Origin: Pirellulaceae bacterium
GTDB lineage: Bacteria > Planctomycetota > Planctomycetia > Pirellulales > Pirellulaceae
NCBI GenBank assembly: GCA_022446825.1
Contig: JAKVBY010000029.1
Span: 1 to 44,590, forward strand
DNA length: 44,590 bases
Direction of reading: 5' to 3'
Of the stretch, positions 34,535-42,566 are shown one piece after another. The notes below the pieces were generated by a model, which was not told the DNA's origin, ran no database searches, and saw only the letters and a list, made by a program, of their open reading frames with translations. Within the stretch, counting starts at the first letter, position 1, and the number at the start of each line of letters is the position of its first letter. A program made the translations under genes and the position numbers.

Positions 34535-36385
34535 CTATTCCAACGGGTCAATATCCGATAATCCCTGCCCTCGTGAAAGTACAATGTGCTGTCCCATCTC
34601 ACACCCAGGAAATGTTTCTCGCCTGCCACCAGGCCAAACAACGGCAATTCTTTCGACACGCCTAGAAATGCCCAAGCCAAAATGACATCTTGCATCGTGA
34701 GCGCTGGCATAACTGCCTCCTCGCTGTACGATCCGCTTGAAGACGCCAATGTCGGTCATTACTTCAACCACAGCTCCAATAGCAGCCCTACTTAACTCCG
34801 GCAAGACCGCCGACACGCTCAGCCACTCTCCCGCCTTAGCCAAATCGTTGCGGAATAAATAAGGTGCCCCAATCCCTTTTGAGATCAGCAAATCAATATC
34901 ACCATCACGGTCAATATCCCCCGCAGCCAAGCCGCGGCAGAGATTCGGTCGCTCTCCCAAAACACCGGTTATCTCTGTTCTGTCAACGAATTTTCCAGCA
35001 CCGTCATTTATGAAAAATGAACTCGGCTCCAGATAGGGATCCCAAAATGCCCCAGCAGACTCCTCCGAACGAACTTCTCCACGGCGCACACGACCATTGG
35101 CAATCGGCAAATCTAAGTTCCCGTCGTGATCCATGTCGATGAATTGGGTGCCAAATCCCGTCCAAGGTGTCGAAGATAATTCTAACATCGCTCCGACGCT
35201 ACCATCTTCAAAGAACCCATCACCTTGATTCACGTAAAGCGTGTGCGATTCTTGCGCATTGTGTGTCACAAAAATATCAAAGTCTCCATCGTTATCGAAA
35301 TCACCAACCGTCACTCCCATCCCGGCTTCCTCTTGACCCAAGCGGTTGTAAGCGCAACCCCGCTGCAAAGCTTCATCAACAAAAGTTCCATCCGGTTGAC
35401 TCATCCAAAGAAAATTAGGACGCATATCGTTAGCAACATAAATATCGGGGCGCCCATCGCTGTTGAAATCAGCAGAGGCAACACCGAGGCCAGTTCCAGC
35501 GGCAATGATAATTCCCGACGAATCCGTTACATCGCCGAAGCGAATCGACAGGGAATCTTCGTTTTCATCAACATCACCTAGGTTTCTATACAATCGATCA
35601 ACTGTGGATTCAAAATTAAGTGGAGCGCAAAAATCATCGTCCGTACCTTTTTTGGTCAAACATCTTAAGTTGCGGAAGTAATCCACATAGTTGACGACAT
35701 AAAGATCCAGCCAACCGTCGTTATCGTAGTCCAAAAAACACGCCGAAGTTCCCCAACTTGGGTTGTTGATTCCCGCCCCCACGGTGATGTCATCAAAAGT
35801 GCCGTCGCCGTTATTTTGGTAGAGGGCGTCCGGGCCGTAATTGGTGACATAGACATCGAGATCACCGTCATTGTCGACGTCCCCTACAGCGACCCCCATG
35901 CCATAGCCCGCATCACCTAAACCAGAGGTTTCTGTAACATCGGCAAAGCTACCATCAGGCTGCTGAGAAAAAAGACGATTTCGTGCAGTGTCACGCGGCT
36001 CATTTGCAGAAATCATGGCTGGATCGGAACCGCTTTGAATCAGATAAATATCAAGGTCACCGTCGTTGTCAAAATCAAAAAAAGCGCAGCCAGATCCCAT
36101 GATGTCCGGCATGAAGTAACTCCTCGGCGCGTCAACCTCACGGGAAAATTTCAAACCGACGAGGTCAGCAATATCGACCAACGCGGCCGGTTCCAGAGAA
36201 TCGTTGCCTGCTGGGACAGCTTCCTCAACAGCGCTGCGGTTACCACAGCCATAGCAGGAACTGAAGGCAATCCCGACAACCGTCAGCGCGATTGTCAAAA
36301 ACGCCTTCTCGCAACTAGTGACAAATAATACACGCACTTGGGTTCTATCGCCTTCCACGACTGAGAAAACCGGTCTCCACTCCAT
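34535..36385 (-). CDS. FG-GAP/VCBS repeat protein with ASPIC/UnbV C-terminus (CRTAC1-like)
   Basis: About 616 aa from the ATG at 36385; a GTG at 36337 is an alternative. A hydrophobic N-terminal segment (residues ~28–45) ending near SSCYGC may be a signal peptide or atypical lipobox. Multiple calcium-binding FG-GAP repeats follow: FFDFDNDGDLDIYL, VGDVDNDGDLDVYV, FLDYDNDGWLDLYV, VGDFDNDGDFDIFV, FIDMDHDGNLDLPI and AGDIDRDGDIDLLI. The C-terminal domain (~530–610: IGAVVEVMTDIGVFKR, HFGLG, ERIAVVWPGGRRETF) is ASPIC/UnbV. The architecture matches CRTAC1-like proteins, predicted seven-bladed calcium-binding propellers at the cell surface. A partner is probably the following TPR protein. Substrate unknown. 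Confidence 0.93.
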   Translation of the reverse strand: MEWRPVFSVVEGDRTQVRVLFVTSCEKAFLTIALTVVGIAFSSCYGCGNRSAVEEAVPAGNDSLEPAALVDIADLVGLKFSREVDAPRSYFMPDIMGSGCAFFDFDNDGDLDIYLIQSGSDPAMISANEPRDTARNRLFSQQPDGSFADVTETSGLGDAGYGMGVAVGDVDNDGDLDVYVTNYGPDALYQNNGDGTFDDITVGAGINNPSWGTSACFLDYDNDGWLDLYVVNYVDYFRNLRCLTKKGTDDDFCAPLNFESTVDRLYRNLGDVDENEDSLSIRFGDVTDSSGIIIAAGTGLGVASADFNSDGRPDIYVANDMRPNFLWMSQPDGTFVDEALQRGCAYNRLGQEEAGMGVTVGDFDNDGDFDIFVTHNAQESHTLYVNQGDGFFEDGSVGAMLELSSTPWTGFGTQFIDMDHDGNLDLPIANGRVRRGEVRSEESAGAFWDPYLEPSSFFINDGAGKFVDRTEITGVLGERPNLCRGLAAGDIDRDGDIDLLISKGIGAPYLFRNDLAKAGEWLSVSAVLPELSRAAIGAVVEVMTDIGVFKRIVQRGGSYASAHDARCHFGLGISRRVERIAVVWPGGRRETFPGCEMGQHIVLSRGQGLSDIDPLE

Positions 36386-37039
36386 ATTTTACGATAAACG
36401 AGACCCTGGAGAACCCGTGCGACGGCACCAATGGCTAAGCGAGGCTCGAAAACTGTAGCAACCGCAGACTGAGGCAATGAATTCTCGCCGCGTGGTGACA
36501 CACTATTTCCAGATAATGCTTCGCTGCCCTCCTAAAACCACAACCGCCATTTCGTGAATCTTAGAACGGCATGCCTCATTTTGCTGGCGCACATCCCGAG
36601 GCATGCACCCAGCTCATTCCTCCTGCACGAATCATTCAAATCCCGCCGGCCCGAACTTCGCTCGAAATATCACCAAATCAAACTCGGTGAACGCAATTGG
36701 CAGTCTCACAGTAGCCTCTACTTTAGCACTCCTAATTCGCAGATATGATGTCATGCTGTTTCAATTTCGTGTCGCGCGTCTCAGAGCGTCGACTACTTTT
36801 CCTCTCACCACGATTCTATCCATCACACCCGTAGGACCATGACCGCAGGCGTTTTTTCCTGTCATGCCCGCCACAAAGCTTGATTTACCTGGGCTTATTC
36901 CGTGAGCATCCATGATTCCTTGCAATCCGAGATAACCCGGCAACCTTGGGTTTGGAAAGAATCGCCCGGCACAGGTGTGGATCACTCAACAGACCGGTGT
37001 AGAATGTCGCAACATAACAATTCGCAAGCGAAAACCGGT
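36386..37039. other. Gene-poor intergenic region between divergent genes
   Basis: About 650 bases between the UnbV-protein gene (minus) and the ABC permease gene (plus). Overlapping short frames (up to 79 codons) exist on both strands, but none has a ribosome-binding site or recognisable motif. The 74-codon minus frame at 36761–36985 is Gly-rich and could be a decayed fragment, without support. TTCGCAAGCGAA at 37021–37032 is a short palindrome. Confidence 0.5.
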
Positions 37040-37063
37040 CGGCAAAAGATGTTTTCCGTTTTT
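37040..37063 (+). terminator. Terminator-like hairpin in the ABC permease leader
   Basis: CGGCAAAA (37040–37047) can pair with TTTTCCG (37052–37058) with one bulged C around GATG, followed by five T. It faces the permease gene 48 bases downstream. It could end a short upstream transcript or act as an attenuator. The stem is A/T-rich and weak. Confidence 0.3.
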
Positions 37064-37110
37064 AAAATTGTCGCTCGCCCCCTTTCGTTTTTCTGCTGAA
37101 CGCAATCCAC

Positions 37111-38745
37111 ATGTATCTGTTCGAAAATCCCGTACTGCAACGCGAGCTACTCGTTAATCTACGCATGCCGCGTGCCTTTGTCTTGCTGCTTTTGTACCAA
37201 GCACTTCTGGCGATGGTGGTTTTGCTGGCGTGGCCACAAGACACCCGGTTAGACGTTTCAGAAAAGCCGCAAGACGCGACACAATTAGTCGACCTTTTTT
37301 TTCTCGGCCAATATATTCTCGCCTCGATGATGGCACCTAGTTTTGCCGCAGGAGCTTTGACCGGCGAAAAAGAACGCAAGACCTACGAGATGTTACTGGC
37401 CAGTCCATTGCGACCAGCAGCAATCGTCCTGGGAAAGTTGATCGCGTCCTTAACGCACCTCGCCGTACTCGTTTTCGCGTCTTTGCCAATCGTCATGATC
37501 TGCCTGCCACTGGGTGGCTATTCCTTCTATGAAGTTTTGGCAGCCTACCTTGCCCTCATCATCTCCGTGGGCACTTTTGGAATGATCAGTTTAGCATGCA
37601 GCAGCTACTTCAAAAGGACTGCCGCATCATTAGTTGTCTCGTACCTATTAATTCTGCCATTGGCAATTATCGGTGTGCTATTTTGGTCATGGACGGGAGC
37701 CGAAGGCTCCTTTCGTTTAATGATTTCCATCACCGCCCTACCCGCAGCAGGCTTAGCAATCTGCCTGGTCTTGTTTTCCAACACTGCCGCTCGTTTACTT
37801 CATCCTCCCGATGTGGGAAGTGAAGGTCAGGAGGTTGTTGACCTGGAGCAAGAATCGCAAGAGGCCGTCGGGCTGATTATCCAACGAGATCAGTTTCCCG
37901 ACAAACTTTTTGCGCCCGGAAAAAGGGAAACTCTTTTGCAAGACGGTGTAAATCCTGTCTATGACAAAGAAATACGCAGTGAGATTTTTAGTCAAGGGAC
38001 ATTAATGCTGCGTCTAGTGATTCAGGTCAGCATGCTGTTGGCTATTCCCTTGATGGCCGCCTGCTTGTACATCTGGCCGACATACGCTCCCTGGTACATT
38101 GGATATGTTGTACTTTTTAACATGCTCGTAGGTCCCGTTTTTTCAGCGGGCAGCGTAACAAGCGAAAGAGAACGGGAAACTTTGGATCTTTTACTAACAA
38201 CAACAATCACCCCCTGGACTATCTTATGGGGGAAATTAGTTGCTGGGCTGCGTGTTTCAAGCGTTCTAACGATGTTTTTATTGTGGCCCCTAGCCTTAGC
38301 TTGCCTAATGGTGTCAGCCTATTGGAGCAATCTGGCTGCAGTCGCGGCCTACATTGGCATCGTGCTCCTTACCTGCTTAACCACAGCAATGCTCGCGCTT
38401 TTCTGTAGCGTTTTGTTTCAAAAATCATCCATCAGTCTGATGTCAACGTACTTCCTAATCCTCGTCTTATTTTACGTTCCACTGGCCGTTAATTATTTCA
38501 GCGAAACTTACTTCCCAGATCATGCCATAACAAAGCAATTAGAACATTGTCGCATGAGCAGTCCGATTGCAGCAGCTTTTTCAATCCCTCTCAATGCCGA
38601 CGTCACACAGACGACGGAAGAGTTCCAAGAGGAGAAAACCTGGTGGCTGTTCGCGGCGTTTTCAGGCTTCACGCTCATTCTCAACAGCTGCCTCTTGGCC
38701 ACCATGATCTGGATGTTCAACACGCGTTGGCGCATTGCTGCCTGA
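37111..38745 (+). CDS. ABC-2 type transporter permease with internal duplication
   Basis: A 544-aa integral membrane protein with about twelve hydrophobic segments. It is two tandem ABC-2 permease units: residues ~80–112 (GALTGEKERKTYEMLL, then ASPLRPAAIVLGKL) match ~347–378 (GSVTSERERETLDLLL, then TTTITPWTILWGKL), the conserved ABC-2 block; NPVLQREL near residue 6 matches NPVYDKEI near 280. A charged linker (~230–280) joins them. One chain may thus supply the whole membrane core of an exporter. No ATPase gene lies in the window, so the partner is elsewhere. The start has no clear ribosome-binding site. It converges on the small lipoprotein gene with eight bases between the stops. Confidence 0.9.
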   Translation: MYLFENPVLQRELLVNLRMPRAFVLLLLYQALLAMVVLLAWPQDTRLDVSEKPQDATQLVDLFFLGQYILASMMAPSFAAGALTGEKERKTYEMLLASPLRPAAIVLGKLIASLTHLAVLVFASLPIVMICLPLGGYSFYEVLAAYLALIISVGTFGMISLACSSYFKRTAASLVVSYLLILPLAIIGVLFWSWTGAEGSFRLMISITALPAAGLAICLVLFSNTAARLLHPPDVGSEGQEVVDLEQESQEAVGLIIQRDQFPDKLFAPGKRETLLQDGVNPVYDKEIRSEIFSQGTLMLRLVIQVSMLLAIPLMAACLYIWPTYAPWYIGYVVLFNMLVGPVFSAGSVTSERERETLDLLLTTTITPWTILWGKLVAGLRVSSVLTMFLLWPLALACLMVSAYWSNLAAVAAYIGIVLLTCLTTAMLALFCSVLFQKSSISLMSTYFLILVLFYVPLAVNYFSETYFPDHAITKQLEHCRMSSPIAAAFSIPLNADVTQTTEEFQEEKTWWLFAAFSGFTLILNSCLLATMIWMFNTRWRIAA

Positions 38746-38753
38746 AGCCTTGC

Positions 38754-39248
38754 CTAGGGCGACGGCGCGAGTGGGCCTAAGGTGGCCGTTAACACATCGT
38801 CAAAAACACTTGTGGCGTCTTGCGTGATTTTCAAACGGTCGCCGGCATGAACGGCATAGTCAGTGCTGGCCTCAATGTTGCGCCGATTGGGGTCCAGTTC
38901 CACCTCCATTTGAAACCAAGATGCCCCATCATCGGCCAGACGCAGGAGTTGGATGTCTTCACGCCGAAATTGCTTCAATGCGCGGCTCTCTTGAATTAAC
39001 TCACTGACAAACATTCCTTGTCGATAAGCAACCCGTTGCCGCTTGGCTTTTCCGTTGGAAGTGTGGAATTCAACCCATACCGTCTGTTCAGGATTCCGAT
39101 CCGAGATATTCGCTCGTACCGCAGAGTCACTCTCATCTCCCGAAAGGACAAAGGACTTCGGAGCTGTACTCTGACATCCACTACCAATTAAAACTGCTAG
39201 GGCGGTCACAATATCGATATATCGTCGAGTCGGTGAAGACTGCGTCAT
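38754..39248 (-). CDS. Small putative lipoprotein
   Basis: A 164-aa protein. The ATG at 39248 has AAAGG 9 bases upstream; two more in-frame ATGs lie further upstream (39257, 39287). The N-terminus MTQSSPTRRYIDIVTALAV runs into LIGSGCQS, a signal peptide with a loose lipobox at Cys-25. The mature part is mixed alpha/beta and charged, with VWVEFHTSNGKAKRQRVAYR and a C-terminal HAGDRLKITQDATSVFDDV. I recognise no family. It is the last gene before convergence with the ABC permease. It could be an envelope accessory protein; function unknown. Confidence 0.7.
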   Translation of the reverse strand: MTQSSPTRRYIDIVTALAVLIGSGCQSTAPKSFVLSGDESDSAVRANISDRNPEQTVWVEFHTSNGKAKRQRVAYRQGMFVSELIQESRALKQFRREDIQLLRLADDGASWFQMEVELDPNRRNIEASTDYAVHAGDRLKITQDATSVFDDVLTATLGPLAPSP

Positions 39249-39357
39249 CCTTGACATCCTTTCCAGATTCAGCGATTGAGCGCGCAAGTTTCTCTAAACT
39301 TCCTAATTGCTACCGTCGGAAGCATCGGCCAAGATTGAGGCGATCTTTAGTTAAAAT

Positions 39358-39388
39358 CTGAAAAACAGAGCGAATCTCTTGTTTTCAG
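39358..39388 (-). terminator. Candidate terminator downstream of the GGDEF gene
   Basis: CTGAAAA…AGAG and CTCT…TTTTCAG form a stem of 7 plus 4 bp with a 2x2 internal loop and a CGAAT apical loop. On the minus strand it is followed by ATTTTAAC. It begins 37 bases after the GGDEF stop codon and lies before the lipoprotein gene on the same strand. Confidence 0.4.
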
Positions 39389-39397
39389 AATGCCTCC

Positions 39398-39429
39398 TTA
39401 AGCATGGCCACAGGACCATACATGCTTAA
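39398..39429. repeat. 9-bp perfect inverted repeat spanning the GGDEF stop codon
   Basis: TTAAGCATG (39398–39406) and CATGCTTAA (39421–39429) are exact reverse complements with a 14-base spacer. The stop codon of the GGDEF gene lies inside the right arm. The left arm overlaps CCTCCTT (39393–39399), which on the minus strand reads AAGGAGG, a strong Shine-Dalgarno match with no ATG at usable distance. Confidence 0.5.
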
Positions 39430-40283
39430 TCGTCCGCTGAGCAAGATTGGTCTTTGCCACGAGCCTTAGCAATGCGCAGCGCCGTGTCGGCCGCAGCCAC
39501 CAACCCGGCCGCATCCGAGGCGACTTCCGGGGCAGCTGCAAAACCCGCGCTCGCTGTCATCCCCATAAAACCAAGCGATTCACCCGCCCTAGCGACACAA
39601 AGCCGGACTTCTTCAACCCTTTCCGGGGCCCAATCATTCTCACGAAGCGGTAATAACACACCGAATTCGTCACCACCAATGCGTGCCAGGAGGTCCTGCT
39701 CGCGAAGGCCTTGCCGTAAAAAACGCGCTACCGACACCAACAACTGATCGCCTTGAGGATGGCCATGATTGGCATTAATTTGCTTAAAATTATCGATATC
39801 GATGATCGAAAGCACCAAACGACTATTGTTTCTACAGCAACCTTGTAGTTTTTTTGGTAAATCAACATCCCAACTGCGGCGATTTGACAATCCGGTCAGA
39901 GAGTCCCGCAACGCAAGTTTTTCAAGAAATTCCCGGCTCCTTCGTTCTCGCCCTTGCTGATAGCGTAGTTCGAGAACTTGCCACAACAGCTGGCCAGCCA
40001 GCTTTAATTCACGCTCCGTCACATCCGCAGGCAGACAAACATCCGCGTCGTTCCCCGTAGCGATCGTCATAAGGCCAATTTGTTTTTGATTCAGTTGCGG
40101 ATGGTCCGCCAGATATTGGCGGGTCACCTCCAAATCATCGGTAACAAGGATCAGACAGCGTGCGATTACCTGGGGGTCGAAGGAAGAAAATTCGGTGACG
40201 CAGTCATGCTCGAAGGCCGCCCAGCATTTTCGAGTTAATGCGGTATTCGAGATTATTAATAAAATAGAGGAAGGGCCGTACAT
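39426..40283 (-). CDS. GGDEF diguanylate cyclase with receiver-like N-terminus
   Basis: A 285-aa protein. The N-terminal ~100 residues (SILLIISNTALTRKCWAAF, then CLILVTDD) look like a degenerate response-regulator receiver fold without a clear phospho-acceptor aspartate. A helical linker (EFLEKLALRDSLTGLSNRRS) leads to the GGDEF domain: IDIDNFKQIN with metal ligands and GGDEF at residues 203–207. The inhibitory site RxxD is present as REQD (194–197), five residues before GGDEF, so product feedback by cyclic di-GMP is expected. The enzyme converts two GTP to cyclic di-GMP in the cytoplasm. The gene diverges from pyrB with less than 90 bases between the likely starts. Confidence 0.93.
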   Translation of the reverse strand: MYGPSSILLIISNTALTRKCWAAFEHDCVTEFSSFDPQVIARCLILVTDDLEVTRQYLADHPQLNQKQIGLMTIATGNDADVCLPADVTERELKLAGQLLWQVLELRYQQGRERRSREFLEKLALRDSLTGLSNRRSWDVDLPKKLQGCCRNNSRLVLSIIDIDNFKQINANHGHPQGDQLLVSVARFLRQGLREQDLLARIGGDEFGVLLPLRENDWAPERVEEVRLCVARAGESLGFMGMTASAGFAAAPEVASDAAGLVAAADTALRIAKARGKDQSCSADD

Positions 40284-40370
40284 AGTACTTTGAATTATAC
40301 CTTCATCATGGGTCGAAGGAGAAAGGGGCCATCCCTAAGAGAACGCTTGAAATTCAACCCCCAGGTTGGT

Positions 40371-41831
40371 ATGAAAGGATGCATGCTGCGGAATGTTGTC
40401 TCGATCGACGACCTAACAAACGAAGAGATAGAGTCGCTCTTCCGTTTAGCCGATGAGTTTCTTGAAAAAATGTCCGTTCCCGGACATCCTCACCGGCTCA
40501 CGGGGCGCAATGATTTAGCTCAAGGGCGGATTCTGGCAACGATCTTTGCCGAACCCAGTACACGCACACGTTTGTCGTTCGAATCGGCGATGTTGCGTCT
40601 GGGCGGACAAGTCATTTCATCGGCAGATGCAAATACAAGTTCGGCCGCCAAAGGTGAGTCAATCGCAGACGCGGTCCGAGTGGTAGAAAACTATGCGGAC
40701 CTGATTGTTATCCGACATTCTTTTGAAGGTGCCGCAAGGGCAGCTGCTGACTACACGTCCATCCCAGTCATTAATGCCGGGGATGGCAGTCACGAACACC
40801 CGACACAAACCCTCTGCGACCTCTATACCTTACGCATCGCTCGCAAAACCAAGTCCGGGGAAATTCAGACGGACGCCTTACGCGATCTCAACGTCGTGTT
40901 GCGTGGCGATTTACACGATGGTCGTACCGCCCATTCACTTGCTTTTGCCTTGGCGAGATTCGGATCGCAAATTCTTCCTGACCCAGCACCTGGCTGTGAT
41001 TTCCCAGAACATGTACGACGACGTCTCGCTCGAGATTACGGTTGCTTTCCCTTGATTTCCAGTGATGTCGACAACTTGCCACAAGGTGCCTTCCCTGCAG
41101 ATGTCGTCTATGTAACTCCCGAAGAACCGCATCAATTAGCTCTCCTTCCCGATGTTGACAACGTCTGGGTTCGCTTAAGCAAACGCCAGCAAAAATCAAT
41201 TCGCGGGATGAAACACGTCGACGCCTTTTATGCAACGAGGCTTCAGTTAGAACGCATTCCGCCCGAACATCGCGATCAAATGCGCAAGCAGTACGGTTCC
41301 ATTGACGCCAAGTTTCTCAACGAAAAAAAATATCGCCACAGCCGCGTTTTGCATCCCTTGCCTCGAACGGACGAATTAAGTTACGAGTTGGACCGCGATG
41401 AACGCGGCGTATACTTCCAGCAGGCGGCCTATGGTGTTCCCGTGCGGATGGCCTTGATCGCAGCACTGCTGGAATTACAGCCAGGACTTCTCAGCCCCGT
41501 AGAGGCACCAGGAAAGTATGCGGAATATCAACACCCTCAGGGCATTCACTGCGGTAACAAACGCTGCGTGACACGTCAGAAAACCGAAATGCATTACTTA
41601 GTCCCCAAATTTTGGATCGTTGACAATCAGCCACTTACAACGCGTTGCATCTATTGCGACTTTGAAATTGAGCCAAAAATTGTGGCGCAAGCTTCGACAC
41701 GCCGTTTTACCGATGCAACAAGCACTTGGCGCGAGATCGACCTCAACGACATGGTGATTTTTGACGACGAGACATCTGCCGTCTCCGCTGGATATCAACG
41801 GAACCAAGTCATGCTTTCGCAAAAGCCGTAG
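40371..41831 (+). CDS. pyrB: Aspartate carbamoyltransferase fused to a PyrI-type zinc domain
   Basis: About 486 aa. I chose the ATG at 40371 (AGG 5 bases upstream); the ATG at 40383 with AAAGGA 3 bases upstream is nearly as good, and both align with PyrB N-termini (VVSIDDLTNEEIE). Upstream TTG/ATG starts at 40290 and 40308 would leave almost no room for the divergent promoters. Catalytic motifs are STRTR near residue 63, HPTQ at 143–146 and HPLPR at 328–332. The last ~100 residues hold Cys-394/Cys-399 (CGNKRC) and Cys-426/Cys-429 (CIYC), the four-cysteine zinc site of E. coli PyrI, but the PyrI nucleotide-binding domain is missing. It makes carbamoyl aspartate in pyrimidine synthesis. Confidence 0.92.
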   Translation: MKGCMLRNVVSIDDLTNEEIESLFRLADEFLEKMSVPGHPHRLTGRNDLAQGRILATIFAEPSTRTRLSFESAMLRLGGQVISSADANTSSAAKGESIADAVRVVENYADLIVIRHSFEGAARAAADYTSIPVINAGDGSHEHPTQTLCDLYTLRIARKTKSGEIQTDALRDLNVVLRGDLHDGRTAHSLAFALARFGSQILPDPAPGCDFPEHVRRRLARDYGCFPLISSDVDNLPQGAFPADVVYVTPEEPHQLALLPDVDNVWVRLSKRQQKSIRGMKHVDAFYATRLQLERIPPEHRDQMRKQYGSIDAKFLNEKKYRHSRVLHPLPRTDELSYELDRDERGVYFQQAAYGVPVRMALIAALLELQPGLLSPVEAPGKYAEYQHPQGIHCGNKRCVTRQKTEMHYLVPKFWIVDNQPLTTRCIYCDFEIEPKIVAQASTRRFTDATSTWREIDLNDMVIFDDETSAVSAGYQRNQVMLSQKP

Positions 41832-41917
41832 TCGCCCAATGCCTCACCCAACTCAATAATCGCATTGCCATCACGAGTGCTGCTAAATCAGATTTACTGC
41901 TGTTTTCCAAAACTCCT

Positions 41918-41924
41918 AAGGTGG
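41918..41924 (+). promoter_or_regulatory. Ribosome-binding site deciding the NYN gene start
   Basis: AAGGTGG lies 5 bases before the GTG at 41930. An earlier in-frame GTG at 41921 sits inside this sequence and so is not a plausible start. Confidence 0.6.
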
Positions 41925-41929
41925 ACACT

Positions 41930-42559
41930 GTGGCGTTAATTATCGACGGCTACAATCTTCTTCATGAGTCTGGAATCATCGGCCGCAGTCGTCACCACAG
42001 TGCGTTGCAAAGGTCGCGCCAAGCGTTACTTAACGCGTTGGCAAAATCAATCTCCAGCGACGAGTTGTCGCAAACGCAAGTGGTATTTGACGCCAAACAA
42101 GCCCCCTCGGGACTTCCGCAGACCCTCAATCACCAAGGAATCGAGGTCTTATTTGCCGTAGATTACGAAGAAGCCGACGATCTCATCGAAGAACTGATTC
42201 GCAAGCACCCCACACCACGCAAGCTAATCGTTGTCTCCAGCGACCATCGCATCCAACGCGCCGCTCGACGTCGCCGCGCCAAGGCCATCGACAGTGGTGC
42301 TTGGCTTGATGACTTGCTGCATCCATCGCAACCATCGGCAGCAAGCCGCCAATTGCCAGCAGAAAAAGAGCAGAATCTCACCTCAGAGGAAATCGACCAC
42401 TGGTTGGAACAATTTAGTGATCGGCAAATCGATGCGTCAGCAGATACAACTCCGAAGACGGCAGACTCTCCGCCCTTGAAGCCTGGTCTACAGGAACTAG
42501 AAAATCCTTTTCCACCTGGCTACGCCGAGGACTTATGGGATGACGACGGATCCTTCTGA
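41930..42559 (+). CDS. YacP-like NYN domain ribonuclease
   Basis: A 209-aa protein starting at GTG 41930, giving MALIIDGYNLLHESG, the conserved N-terminus of the YacP/NYN family. The PIN-like acidic residues are visible in IIDGYNLL, EEADDLIEELI and VSSDHRIQRAARRR. These cytoplasmic proteins are metal-dependent RNases, and in Firmicutes the family is tied to rRNA processing. The C-terminal ~70 residues are acidic and Pro-rich, probably disordered. It lies about 100 bases after pyrB on the same strand and converges on purD with seven bases between the stops. Confidence 0.9.
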   Translation: MALIIDGYNLLHESGIIGRSRHHSALQRSRQALLNALAKSISSDELSQTQVVFDAKQAPSGLPQTLNHQGIEVLFAVDYEEADDLIEELIRKHPTPRKLIVVSSDHRIQRAARRRRAKAIDSGAWLDDLLHPSQPSAASRQLPAEKEQNLTSEEIDHWLEQFSDRQIDASADTTPKTADSPPLKPGLQELENPFPPGYAEDLWDDDGSF

Positions 42560-42566
42560 TGGCCTC

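Noticed and set aside
36761-36985. 74-codon Gly-rich minus-strand frame, possible gene remnant
   Set aside because: Composition is suggestive but no family could be named and no ribosome-binding site is visible.
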